NCBI GenBank assembly: GCA_016872015.1
Contig: VHBK01000013.1
Location: forward strand, 1-35,189
Reading direction: 5' to 3'
Source of the DNA: Nitrososphaerota archaeon
Lineage (GTDB): Archaea > Thermoproteota > Nitrososphaeria > Nitrososphaerales > Nitrosopumilaceae
DNA: 35,189 nt
Position 1 is the first letter of the stretch; the number at the start of each line of letters is the position of its first letter. The position numbers and the translations under genes are program-made. Of the stretch, positions 16,287-23,037 are shown piece after piece. The notes below the pieces were generated by a model that made no database searches, was not told the DNA's origin, and saw only the letters and a program-made list of their open reading frames with translations.

Positions 16287-17051
16287 ATGAGCGAAACGGC
16301 ATTAGCAGAAGAACAATCATCAACTGAAGTTTCTTCATCCAAGATAGTAACATTACGTATCGCTAAATTCAATCCAGAACATGATTCTGGCCAGCAATAT
16401 GTTGATTTCAAAGTTCCATATGAGAGATGGACCACAGTGCTGGATGCCGTACTGGATGTCAAAAAGCACTTGGACCATTCGGTTGCAGTGCGATATTCCT
16501 GTAGACAGGCATCATGTGGCTCTTGTGGAATGAAGATTAATGGCAGGCCAAGACTGGCATGTTTTACAAAAATCTCAGAGCTAAACTCTGATGTTGTGAC
16601 TGTGGAGCCAATGAATAACTATCCAATTGTTAGGGACTTGGTGGTAAAACTAGACAAAATGTTTGCAAACCACAAAAAGATGCAACCATATGTGATCCGC
16701 GAAGACTCGGAGATCACTGCACCAACCAAGGAATTCAACCAGACTCCAGAACAGCTAGAAGAATACATCCAGTTTGCAAACTGCATCAAGTGCGGACTGT
16801 GCAATTCCGCATGCCCCACAATGGCAACAGACTCGTCATTTTTGGGTCCGCAGGCGCTGGGCCAGGCATACCGATATGTTGCTGACAATCGCGACAAAGG
16901 AAAGTATTCAAGACTCAAAATCATTGATGAATCTCATGGGATCTGGAGATGCCATTTTGCTGGCTCTTGCAGCCAGGTCTGCCCAAAGGGAGTAGACCCT
17001 GCAATGGGAATTCAACTGTTGCGTGGATATTTGTTAGGATTTAGAAAATAA
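16287..17051 (+). CDS. sdhB: Succinate dehydrogenase iron-sulfur subunit
   Basis: This 254-aa electron-transfer subunit has three cluster sites in canonical order. The 2Fe-2S site is C72, C77, C80 and C92. CIKCGLCNSACP provides C166, C169, C172 and C176, and CHFAGSCSQVCPKG provides C222, C228 and C232, giving the 4Fe-4S and 3Fe-4S clusters in the pattern of bacterial SdhB. This is unlike the SdhE/F-type complexes of Sulfolobus. The start follows the sdhD stop without a gap. The N-terminus has about 15 extra polar residues before the ferredoxin fold. Confidence 0.97.
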   Translation: MSETALAEEQSSTEVSSSKIVTLRIAKFNPEHDSGQQYVDFKVPYERWTTVLDAVLDVKKHLDHSVAVRYSCRQASCGSCGMKINGRPRLACFTKISELNSDVVTVEPMNNYPIVRDLVVKLDKMFANHKKMQPYVIREDSEITAPTKEFNQTPEQLEEYIQFANCIKCGLCNSACPTMATDSSFLGPQALGQAYRYVADNRDKGKYSRLKIIDESHGIWRCHFAGSCSQVCPKGVDPAMGIQLLRGYLLGFRK

Positions 17052-17052
17052 T

Positions 17053-17376
17053 CTAGGCTGCCTTTTTTGGATTTGGGCTATTGTTTACCTGATTGTTGAT
17101 TGCCTCTGCCATGAAATGATTTGAGACATTTACCTTGACATCATTTACTCCGTCTAGCTTTAGTAAATGATCGTGTATATCTTGGCAAATCTTGAATCCA
17201 AAGACTGCTGGACAAAACGGGCTGGTAAGGTGCAAGTCCACTTTGACTGCGGAATCTGAAATGTCTACATTGTCTACAAGCTCTAGATCAGTAATTGATG
17301 TGTTGATTTCTGGATCAACTATTCCAGATAACTCGTCAAAGATTTTTCTTCTGAGCTCTTGTAGGTCTTGTGACAT
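17053..17376 (-). CDS. MIP18/DUF59-family Fe-S assembly protein
   Basis: This 107-aa protein resembles the MIP18/SufT/PaaD group, which helps target or mature Fe-S proteins. The core reads LSGIVDPEINTSITDLELVDNVDIS followed by LTSPFCPAVF with the conserved cysteine (C55), and a KLDGVNDVKVNVS strand. A longer frame from ATG 17409 exists, but its first codons would overlap the TATATATA box (17397-17404). ATG 17376 lies about 25 nt from that box, so it is preferred. Convergent with sdhB, 1 nt between stops, and divergent from argH. A role in maturing SdhB is only a neighbourhood inference. Confidence 0.88.
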   Translation of the reverse strand: MSQDLQELRRKIFDELSGIVDPEINTSITDLELVDNVDISDSAVKVDLHLTSPFCPAVFGFKICQDIHDHLLKLDGVNDVKVNVSNHFMAEAINNQVNNSPNPKKAA

Positions 17377-17396
17377 AAACGGCAAATCATCTATGC

Positions 17397-17404
17397 TATA
17401 TATA
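17397..17404. promoter_or_regulatory. Shared palindromic TATA box between DUF59 gene and argH
   Basis: TATATATA is a perfect palindrome, 24.5 nt from the ATG at 17376 (minus strand) and 28.5 nt from the ATG at 17429 (plus strand). The start codons are 53 nt apart. A second weaker TATA-like ATTATAAA (17408-17415) lies too close to argH for a normal start. Confidence 0.6.
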
Positions 17405-17428
17405 ACCATTATAAACCTCTAGTTGGGA

Positions 17429-18889
17429 ATGTACAGGTCTCGTCTAGACAAGAATTTGGACAAGCACACCCTAGATTATGTGTCATCAATTTCTGATGAT
17501 TCAGAGATTGCAATTTATGATATCATTGGCAGCCAAGCTCACTCTATAATGCTGTTTGAAAATAAAATTCTCAGTAAATCCGAAGTAAAAAAAATTCTAG
17601 TCGCACTTGAAAAGCTAAAAAAAGAAAATCTATCTGGTAAATCCTCTGCCGAGGACATTCATGAATTGATTGAAACTCTGGTCATACAAAGGATTGGCCT
17701 TGCTGCAGGGGGTAAAATGCATACTGCGCGGTCCCGAAATGATCAGGTTGCATTGGATTTACGCATGAAAATACGAGACGACATCAACACCATTTGTAAT
17801 TGTATTTTGGATATGGTGGAAACACTAGTTCTATTGGCAGAAAAGCACACTACTACTGCAATGCCACTATACACTCACTTGCAGCAAGCGCAAATTGGCA
17901 CATTTTCACACTTTTTGATATCTTATGCTGATGCATTGTTGCGTGATTTTGAGAGATTTTATGACACATTTGGGCGAGTCAATCATTCCCCGCTAGGTGC
18001 AGGACCAGTAGGTGGAACTTCTTTGCCAATTAACCGAAACAGCACTGCAAAAATGCTTGGCTTTTCTGGTGTGGTGGAAAATTCGATTGATGCCACATCA
18101 AACAGAGATGTGGTAGCTGAATACGTAGGACATGTTGCCATATTGATGACAAATCTATCCCGAATGGCAGAAGATCTAGTCATTTGGTCTACGTCGGAAT
18201 TTTCGTTCGTGGAGATATCTGACCAGTTCTCATCACCGTCTAGTGTGATGCCGCAAAAGAAAAACCCAGACATTTTGGAGCTTACACGTGGCAAGACGGC
18301 ACGAGTAATTGGAAATTTGGTCGCCATACTGTCAAATCTCAAGGGTTTAGCTTCTGGGTATGGGCGCGATCTGCAAGAGATCAAACCATCTGTCTTTTTG
18401 AGCTCGCGTACTGCAATATCTGCACTTGTTGTTCTAAATTCAATGTTTGCAACACTAAAGGTAAACAAGCAAAAAATGAACCAAATAGCAGACTCGGGAT
18501 ATTTGGCCGCACTAGACATTGCAGAGGCCTTGGTAAAGGAAGGCCTGCCATTTAGGACTGCTCATAAAATTGTAGGAAATCTAGTCCAAATCGCACACGA
18601 GTCCAAGATTTCACTATCAGAACTTACTGCATCTGAAGTGGCAAAGTCTGTGTCTGAGGGGGAATTTGATGCCAAAAAGCTAGGCAAAATCATCTCCTCA
18701 ATTAATGCCCAATCCTCACTTCAGAGCAGGTCTTCTCTTGGCTCTGCTGGCATAGCAGAACAAAAGCGACTAATTACAAAACGCAAATCCACAATACAGC
18801 AATACCAAAAAAATGTGGCAAAACGCAGTACTCTGATAACATCTGCAATTGAAAAACTGTCTGCCAAAATTAGAATGTTAAGTAGATAG
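17429..18889 (+). CDS. argH: Argininosuccinate lyase
   Basis: This enzyme makes the last step of arginine synthesis, splitting argininosuccinate into arginine and fumarate. It belongs to the fumarase/aspartase fold. The 486-aa protein starts MYRSRLDKNLDKHTLDYVSSI, has KMHTARSRNDQVALDLR (about 98-114), the TTAMPLYTHLQQAQ catalytic-histidine segment (about 145-158) and the superfamily signature SSVMPQKKNPD (271-281). I prefer ATG 17429 over TTG 17423 because it gives the usual MYRSRL start and suits the TATA box. The fumarate made links to the neighbouring SDH, although the genes are divergent. The stop abuts the 3' end of tRNA-Lys. Confidence 0.96.
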   Translation: MYRSRLDKNLDKHTLDYVSSISDDSEIAIYDIIGSQAHSIMLFENKILSKSEVKKILVALEKLKKENLSGKSSAEDIHELIETLVIQRIGLAAGGKMHTARSRNDQVALDLRMKIRDDINTICNCILDMVETLVLLAEKHTTTAMPLYTHLQQAQIGTFSHFLISYADALLRDFERFYDTFGRVNHSPLGAGPVGGTSLPINRNSTAKMLGFSGVVENSIDATSNRDVVAEYVGHVAILMTNLSRMAEDLVIWSTSEFSFVEISDQFSSPSSVMPQKKNPDILELTRGKTARVIGNLVAILSNLKGLASGYGRDLQEIKPSVFLSSRTAISALVVLNSMFATLKVNKQKMNQIADSGYLAALDIAEALVKEGLPFRTAHKIVGNLVQIAHESKISLSELTASEVAKSVSEGEFDAKKLGKIISSINAQSSLQSRSSLGSAGIAEQKRLITKRKSTIQQYQKNVAKRSTLITSAIEKLSAKIRMLSR

Positions 18890-18963
18890 CGGGTTCGCGG
18901 GGATTCGGACCCCGGACAGCCGGATTAAAAGTCCGGTACTCTACCTGGCTGAGCTACGAACCC
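18890..18963 (-). tRNA. tRNA-Lys (TTT)
   Basis: The minus strand folds with acceptor GGGTTCG/CGAACCC, anticodon stem CCGGA/TCCGG and loop CTTTTAA (anticodon TTT). The T-arm is CGGGG-TCCGAAT-CCCCG, with discriminator G. No intron. The TATA-like TAAATTATA (18985-18993) lies about 26 nt upstream. The tRNA 3' end directly abuts the argH stop codon with no spacer. Confidence 0.96.
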
Positions 18964-19061
18964 TTCGCAAATTCTCAAAACCGTGTATAATTTAGTCTTT
19001 GGATGAAGGATTTCTCTTAGATGATAACTTTAAAAAAGGAAATTCTTTGATCAAAATTCAA

Positions 19062-19136
19062 GCCCTTGTAGTATAGCCCGGTCTAGAATTCGGCCCTGTC
19101 ACGGCTGAGACGCGTGTTCAAATCCCGCCAAGGGCG
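19062..19136 (+). tRNA. tRNA-Asp (GTC), with two stem mismatches
   Basis: The acceptor GCCCTTG/CAAGGGC is complete, the anticodon loop is CTGTCAC (GTC) on a CGGCC/GGCTG stem, and the discriminator is G. A 4-nt variable loop AGAC follows, as in other archaeal tRNA-Asp genes I recall. The D-stem has an A12-A23 mismatch and the T-stem a U52-C62 mismatch. TTTAAAAA (19029-19036) is a TATA box about 29 nt upstream, and a T-rich tail follows at 19139-19149. It is probably functional. Confidence 0.9.
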
Positions 19137-19183
19137 CTATCTTTTCTTTAATCCTAATATCTGATTGAAAAATTATACTGATA

Positions 19184-19804
19184 GTGAAGCTGATCAAAAA
19201 AGGAGCCGAAGGAGACATTTATCTTACAAAATTTGATAATGTGCCTGCAATTCTCAAGACACGAAAAACAAAGCCATATCGACATCCGACACTTGACAAC
19301 AAAATAAGAAAACAACGAACCATACGAGAAGCATCCATTCTCTCTGAGGCAAAATCCATTGGTATTAGAACACCCCTGGTCTATCAAGTAAACACCAGCG
19401 ACTGTACCATTCTTATGCAGCAAATTGATGGAGTTATAGTCAGAGACCTAAAAGATGCCAAGCTAAAGTCGGCGTGCGCAGAAATTGGCAAAATCACCGC
19501 AACACTGCACAAAAATGGCATAGTACATGGTGATCTTACCACATCAAACTTCATATCGAAAAACAACAAAATCTATGCAATTGATTTTGGCCTTGCGCAA
19601 AAATCAATTCGAGTGGAAGACCATGCGGTGGACTTGCGACTATACAAAGAGATTCTTGGCAGCGCCCATGTAAAAATAATGCAAGAGTTGTGGAATGCGT
19701 TTCTAAAAGGATACAAGTCAGTTATCGGTACAGATCGATTCAACAAGATACTGGCCCAATTATCCATAATAGAAGGAAGGGGAAGATATGCAAGAATGGA
19801 ATGA
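19184..19804 (+). CDS. bud32: KEOPS complex kinase/ATPase Bud32
   Basis: Bud32 (PRPK) is the small atypical kinase of KEOPS, which with Kae1 makes the t6A37 modification on ANN-decoding tRNAs. The 206-aa product has a minimal kinase fold: KKGAEGDIYL (5-14), the ATP lysine in AILKTRKTKPYRHP (22-35), the catalytic loop HGDLTTSN (115-122) and the metal motif IDFGLA (133-138). RYRHP-like and C-terminal basic GRGRYARME endings are typical of archaeal Bud32. GTG start. The last 17 nt overlap rdgB. Kae1 is not in this window, although the two are fused in some archaea. Confidence 0.95.
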   Translation: MKLIKKGAEGDIYLTKFDNVPAILKTRKTKPYRHPTLDNKIRKQRTIREASILSEAKSIGIRTPLVYQVNTSDCTILMQQIDGVIVRDLKDAKLKSACAEIGKITATLHKNGIVHGDLTTSNFISKNNKIYAIDFGLAQKSIRVEDHAVDLRLYKEILGSAHVKIMQELWNAFLKGYKSVIGTDRFNKILAQLSIIEGRGRYARME

Positions 19805-20345
19805 TGTGTATTTTGTATCCTCAAATAGGCACAAGTATCTAGAAGCCAAAGAAATTTTATCTTCATTTGGAATAAAGCTGGGATTCTTCCAAGTGAGTCT
19901 GCTGGAAATCCAGTCCGATTCTCTATTGGAGATTGCCAAGGCAAAGGCACTAGATGCATTTGCAAAATGCAAAAAACCAATCATAATAGAAGATGATGCA
20001 CTGGTTATTCCGTCGCTTGGCGGCTTTCCAGGACCATACTCATCATATGTTTTTGATACCATTGGCAACAAGGGAGTAGTTGATCTAGTAAAAGAAAACA
20101 GGGCAGCAAAATTCTATGCCACAATATCGTATTGTGACAAAACAACAAAGTCAGTTCTTTTTGAGGGAATCACTCTTGGCAAAATTGCAAAAAAGATCTC
20201 AGGCAAAGGCTGGGGATACGACCCAATATTCATCCCAAGGGGGAAAACCAAGACATATGCACAAATTCCTGACAAAAACACTGTATCTCATCGATATCGC
20301 GCATTGGCAAAATTTGCTAGTTGGTTTGTGCGTACGCAGAAATAA
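19788..20345 (+). CDS. rdgB: XTP/dITP (non-canonical purine NTP) pyrophosphatase
   Basis: This HAM1/RdgB-family enzyme hydrolyses XTP, ITP and dITP to monophosphates, keeping deaminated purines out of DNA and RNA. The 185-aa protein has SSNRHKYLEAKEIL (11-24, substrate site), the acidic metal site IIIEDDALVIPSLGGFPGPYSSYV (65-88, D69 D70), FEGITLGKI and GWGYDPIFIP. The C-terminal SHRYRALAKF contains the base-contacting His-Arg of the family. It overlaps bud32 by 17 nt in another frame and taw1 (convergent) by 29 nt. Confidence 0.94.
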   Translation: MQEWNDVYFVSSNRHKYLEAKEILSSFGIKLGFFQVSLLEIQSDSLLEIAKAKALDAFAKCKKPIIIEDDALVIPSLGGFPGPYSSYVFDTIGNKGVVDLVKENRAAKFYATISYCDKTTKSVLFEGITLGKIAKKISGKGWGYDPIFIPRGKTKTYAQIPDKNTVSHRYRALAKFASWFVRTQK

Positions 20346-21339
20346 ACGGGCTGATCTTTCTTTGCTGGTTTTGCAACAAGACTATTCTTGATGCAGTGCT
20401 TTCATCAATTACTGAATAAATCTGGCTTTTCTTTGCTAATTGGTTTGCAAAATGGCTGACTTCTTCAAATTCTAGCATATCAGAGCGGGCAAGCCTGTTT
20501 GTGGAGCGGCCAATGTGCATGTATGATTTCATCTCAATAAAATGCACATTTGCACGCCTTACCATGTCTGCAAAAGCTGGAATCATTTCCTCGTAATCGT
20601 TATGGTTTCTAATCATGGTCATTCTAAGCACTGTTCGCGTGTCCATATTTTGTAGTGATTCCAGGGACTGGTTCCATCTCTCCCATGAATCTGAATATCT
20701 TGGCTTGTTTATTCTCATAAAGGAATCATAGTCTGCAGCATTTGTGGACAAGTAGATCTGAGTCGGCAATGCATCCTCGTCTTGGAGTCGCCTGAGCATT
20801 TGTGGCTCTTGGCCGTTTGTCACAAGAAATATTGACTTTGTTGCAGGCAAGGCCTTAAGATATTTTATCAGTTCTGGAAGCTTGGGGTACATTGTTGGTT
20901 CGCCAGAAAGCGATATTGCATAATGAGCCGGCAGTAGTGATTCATCCAGCTTTTTGTGGATTGATTTTGGATCACCATAATGGCCCATGATCAGCTTTTC
21001 TCGCTCTGCCATTAGCTTAGTTATGATGTCTTTTGGCTCTGCCACATTTTGTGGATTCATTTCTAGTGAATCATAAAATTCCATTGGGCGCCAGCAATAG
21101 ACGCACCTGTTTTCACAATACATCCCAGCAGGGGAAAACTCCATGCATTGGTGTGTTGATATGCCATAGAACTTGTGCTTGTAGCAGCTTTCTTCTCCCT
21201 TGAAGGATTTTTTTGTCCAGTGGCATAATTCTACTGTCGAATGATCCGATACTCCATACTTGGCCTTTTTGAGCTGTTGTTGAATGGATGACTTGATTTG
21301 GATGATATCGTTTTCTACAAATTCTCCTGAGCAACTCAT
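20317..21339 (-). CDS. taw1: tRNA 4-demethylwyosine synthase Taw1 (TYW1)
   Basis: This radical-SAM enzyme makes the tricyclic imG-14 base from m1G37 of tRNA-Phe. The 340-aa protein carries the radical-SAM motif CENRCVYC (C75, C79, C82) and three further upstream cysteines (C39, C52, C65) that hold the second 4Fe-4S cluster of Taw1. SLSGEPTMYPKL, LVTNGQ and YLSTNAADYDSF follow the TYW1 pattern, and MTMIRNHND lies near the substrate side. ATG start. The 3' end overlaps rdgB on the other strand by 29 nt. With bud32 this makes two position-37 tRNA modification genes in 2.2 kb. Confidence 0.96.
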   Translation of the reverse strand: MSCSGEFVENDIIQIKSSIQQQLKKAKYGVSDHSTVELCHWTKKSFKGEESCYKHKFYGISTHQCMEFSPAGMYCENRCVYCWRPMEFYDSLEMNPQNVAEPKDIITKLMAEREKLIMGHYGDPKSIHKKLDESLLPAHYAISLSGEPTMYPKLPELIKYLKALPATKSIFLVTNGQEPQMLRRLQDEDALPTQIYLSTNAADYDSFMRINKPRYSDSWERWNQSLESLQNMDTRTVLRMTMIRNHNDYEEMIPAFADMVRRANVHFIEMKSYMHIGRSTNRLARSDMLEFEEVSHFANQLAKKSQIYSVIDESTASRIVLLQNQQRKISPFISAYAQTN

Positions 21340-21515
21340 AGTATTTTTTTCAGCTTGGTTTTACTTAATTTTTCATTTTATAGGGCCGAGTCTGATTTTA
21401 ATGCAAAAAATTATTTCATTATATTCAGATCTTTATTGTAAAAATTCATACAAAATGTTAAATACAAAAAATTCCTATAATGATTAATGCGGAAGGATGT
21501 AAAATCCAACAAATA
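21340..21515. other. AT-rich intergenic stretch (promoters of taw1 and the ncRNA candidate)
   Basis: No ORF with coding character was found. Candidate promoters are a minus-strand TATA-like TTAAGTAAAA (around 21362-21371) about 28 nt before taw1, and plus-strand GTTAAATAC (21458-21466) and CTATAATG (21475-21482) ahead of the structured RNA. A small hairpin GGAT-ATCC (21495-21507) precedes the RNA. Confidence 0.5.
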
Positions 21516-21621
21516 GTCCGCGCGTGGCTCAGTAGAACGAAATTGTGAACCATGAACGCCTTGGGCGTTATGGAATAGAGAGGTATTCTCTCAAGTTCTA
21601 CGCTTGGGGCCACGCCCGCAC
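21516..21621 (+). ncRNA. Unidentified structured RNA, three-way junction, upstream of corA
   Basis: A GC-rich closing stem pairs 21516-21530 with 21607-21621 (13 pairs, two C-C mismatches, one G-U). After an asymmetric internal loop, GTAGAAC (21532-21538) pairs with GTTCTAC (21595-21601). Inside are two hairpins: CCAT-g-AACGCC / GGCGTT-ATGG (21550-21573, 10 bp, loop TTG) and GAGAG / CTCTC (21578-21592). The flanks are AT-rich and there is no ORF. The G-U pair favours the plus strand. It lacks 5S rRNA, SRP or tRNA hallmarks. An ACA trinucleotide sits at 21620-21622, about 14 nt from the internal loop, so an unusual H/ACA guide is possible. A corA leader is the other option. Confidence 0.7.
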
Positions 21622-21712
21622 ATTATCTCACAAAAATTATGCAGTTTGTGCAAAGTTTGTTTGCGATATCATAATGAAAACTTAAATTGAATTTTAGAGA
21701 GGTTTAGCTGAA
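21622..21712 (+). promoter_or_regulatory. corA upstream region
   Basis: The 91 nt between the structured RNA and corA hold a TATA-like CTTAAATT (21681-21688), about 28 nt before the TTG start, and GAGAGGT (21697-21703), which could act as a Shine-Dalgarno site. TAGAGAGGT here is a 9-nt repeat of a segment (21576-21584) in the RNA hairpin. Either corA has its own leaderless promoter or it is read from the RNA upstream. Confidence 0.4.
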
Positions 21713-22735
21713 TTGAAAAAAGAACTATTCATCTCCAGATTACCGCATTTGCGAAGACATCCCCAGCCTACTGAGATAATCCAAAGTAAGCTGGAGACCA
21801 TCCAGGGAAATGGCTTTACCTGGACTGACATTCAAAACCCGGATCGAACAGAAATTGAAAAGCTGGGACAAATGTACAATTTTAACTCCCTGAACTTGGA
21901 TGACGCCATCTCAAAGATCCAGCTAGCAAAAATAGACAATTATGACGATCATTCCTTTATCATTTTGCACTTTCCTCCGCTTGCACTAAAGCGCGGCATG
22001 TCGAGATTTAACCAGCTTGCAGTATTCATTGGTAAGGATCATCTAGTCACAATACACTATGGCGAGCTCAAACCTCTAGTGGAAATGGTAAATCACTGCA
22101 AAGATGACTCTCAATACAGAAATGAACTCCTTGGCAAGTCGTCTGGATTTTTGCTATACAAAATAGTTGACGCGCTGGTAGATGATCTACTGCATACATT
22201 GCGCAGAATTGTAGAGAATCTGGATGAAATAGAAGATGATGTCTTTGACGAAAACAAGTCCACCCCAAAAAAGATCTCGCTACTGAGACGCGAAATCACA
22301 ATACTTCGAAGAATAGTTCACCCATTGAGAAAAACTGTGCTGGAAACATCAAAGAATACGCAACGCTTCTCAAATCCTGATGATGACTTGGTAATTCATT
22401 TTGATGACGTAATTGATCATATTGACAAGGTGGCAGAAACACTAGACGAAGCAAAGGAAACAATGGAAATCTACAAGGATACTGACTTTATGTTATCAAC
22501 TGAGAAATCAAACAAAATACTTGCAACACTTACCATAATATTCACACTAACAATTCCGCCAACCGTGGTAGGTGCCATATATGGCATGAACATAAATCTG
22601 CCAGGCGGAATCCAGACAGGAAGCTGGACTTTTCTTGGGGAATATACGGCATTAATCATAATGCTGATTATATCGATGCTGCCGTCTGCTCTGATGTTCT
22701 CGTATTTCTACAAGAAAAAGTGGCTTGCTGACTAG
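21713..22735 (+). CDS. corA: CorA-family divalent cation (Mg2+/Co2+) transporter
   Basis: This pentameric inner-membrane channel has 340 aa. The large cytoplasmic N-terminal alpha/beta domain spans about 1-275. A long stalk helix with many acidic residues (LDEIEDDVFDENK, DDVIDHIDKVAETLDEAKETMEIYKD) is typical of CorA gating. TM1 (about 267-288) ends in the hallmark YGMN (290-293), then the periplasmic loop INLPGG and TM2 (about 312-334), and a basic tail KKKWLAD. TTG start. A structured RNA candidate lies upstream. The stop codon overlaps that of a convergent 42-aa ORF via CTAG. Confidence 0.95.
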   Translation: MKKELFISRLPHLRRHPQPTEIIQSKLETIQGNGFTWTDIQNPDRTEIEKLGQMYNFNSLNLDDAISKIQLAKIDNYDDHSFIILHFPPLALKRGMSRFNQLAVFIGKDHLVTIHYGELKPLVEMVNHCKDDSQYRNELLGKSSGFLLYKIVDALVDDLLHTLRRIVENLDEIEDDVFDENKSTPKKISLLRREITILRRIVHPLRKTVLETSKNTQRFSNPDDDLVIHFDDVIDHIDKVAETLDEAKETMEIYKDTDFMLSTEKSNKILATLTIIFTLTIPPTVVGAIYGMNINLPGGIQTGSWTFLGEYTALIIMLIISMLPSALMFSYFYKKKWLAD

Positions 22736-22860
22736 CGAACCCACGGAAATAGGTAGTTTACGCCCCACCATACTACGGCTATAGTTATTGCCATTCCAAT
22801 GAACCAGCCTTTGCCTTGCATAACCGGTCTTTTTTTATAGTCGATAATAAATTTGTCCAT
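22732..22860 (-). CDS. 42-aa single-pass membrane microprotein
   Basis: This short ATG-to-TAG ORF encodes MDKFIIDYKKRPVM, then QGKGWFIGMAITIAVVWW and GVNYLFPWVR. A basic N-terminal segment is followed by one clear transmembrane helix (about 20-38), so it is probably inserted in the membrane with the N-terminus in the cytoplasm. Support for it being real: its stop overlaps the corA stop through CTAG, as at other convergent pairs here. The intergenic space to tRNA-His is 52 nt with a TATA-like TTAATAG / CTATTAA (22881-22887) about 24 nt from its ATG. I do not recognise a family. Confidence 0.62.
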   Translation of the reverse strand: MDKFIIDYKKRPVMQGKGWFIGMAITIAVVWWGVNYLFPWVR

Positions 22861-22880
22861 GATTTTTAGCTGTAGTTAGG

Positions 22881-22887
22881 TTAATAG
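22881..22887. promoter_or_regulatory. Shared TATA-like element between the 42-aa gene and tRNA-His
   Basis: TTAATAG (CTATTAA on the minus strand) is centred 24 nt from the ATG at 22860 and 29 nt from the G-1 of tRNA-His at 22913. It is the only TATA-like element in the 52-nt gap. Confidence 0.5.
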
Positions 22888-22912
22888 TGGATCTGTCGGC
22901 TTTGGTTTTTGC

Positions 22913-22985
22913 GGCCTTCGTAGTACAGTGGCTAGTATAGGGGACTGTGGATCCCCGGACAGGGGTTCGATTCCCCTCGAGGGCC
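22913..22985 (+). tRNA. tRNA-His (GTG) with encoded G-1
   Basis: The acceptor GCCTTCG/CGAGGGC is preceded by G at 22913 (G-1) opposite discriminator C73 at 22985, the identity pair of tRNA-His. The anticodon stem GGGGA/TCCCC holds loop CTGTGGA (anticodon GTG). The T-arm is AGGGG-TTCGATT-CCCCT. No intron and no encoded CCA. Confidence 0.96.
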
Positions 22986-23037
22986 TACACCTTTTAGTTC
23001 TATTTCCACACAATACAGATTATGAGCATCTCTAGGT

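Noticed and set aside
17377-17409. N-terminal extension of the DUF59 protein to ATG 17409
   Set aside because: It would place coding sequence over the TATATATA promoter box, and the extra residues do not match the family start.
19062-19136. tRNA-Asp as a pseudogene
   Set aside because: Acceptor and anticodon stems are complete, G73 and GTC are correct, and a TATA box is at the proper distance.
21516-21621. 5S rRNA, tRNA or SRP RNA identity for the structured RNA
   Set aside because: No 5S loop B/C motif with CCGAACACGG, no T-arm TTCNANT with discriminator, and too short without SRP helix 8 GGAA motifs.
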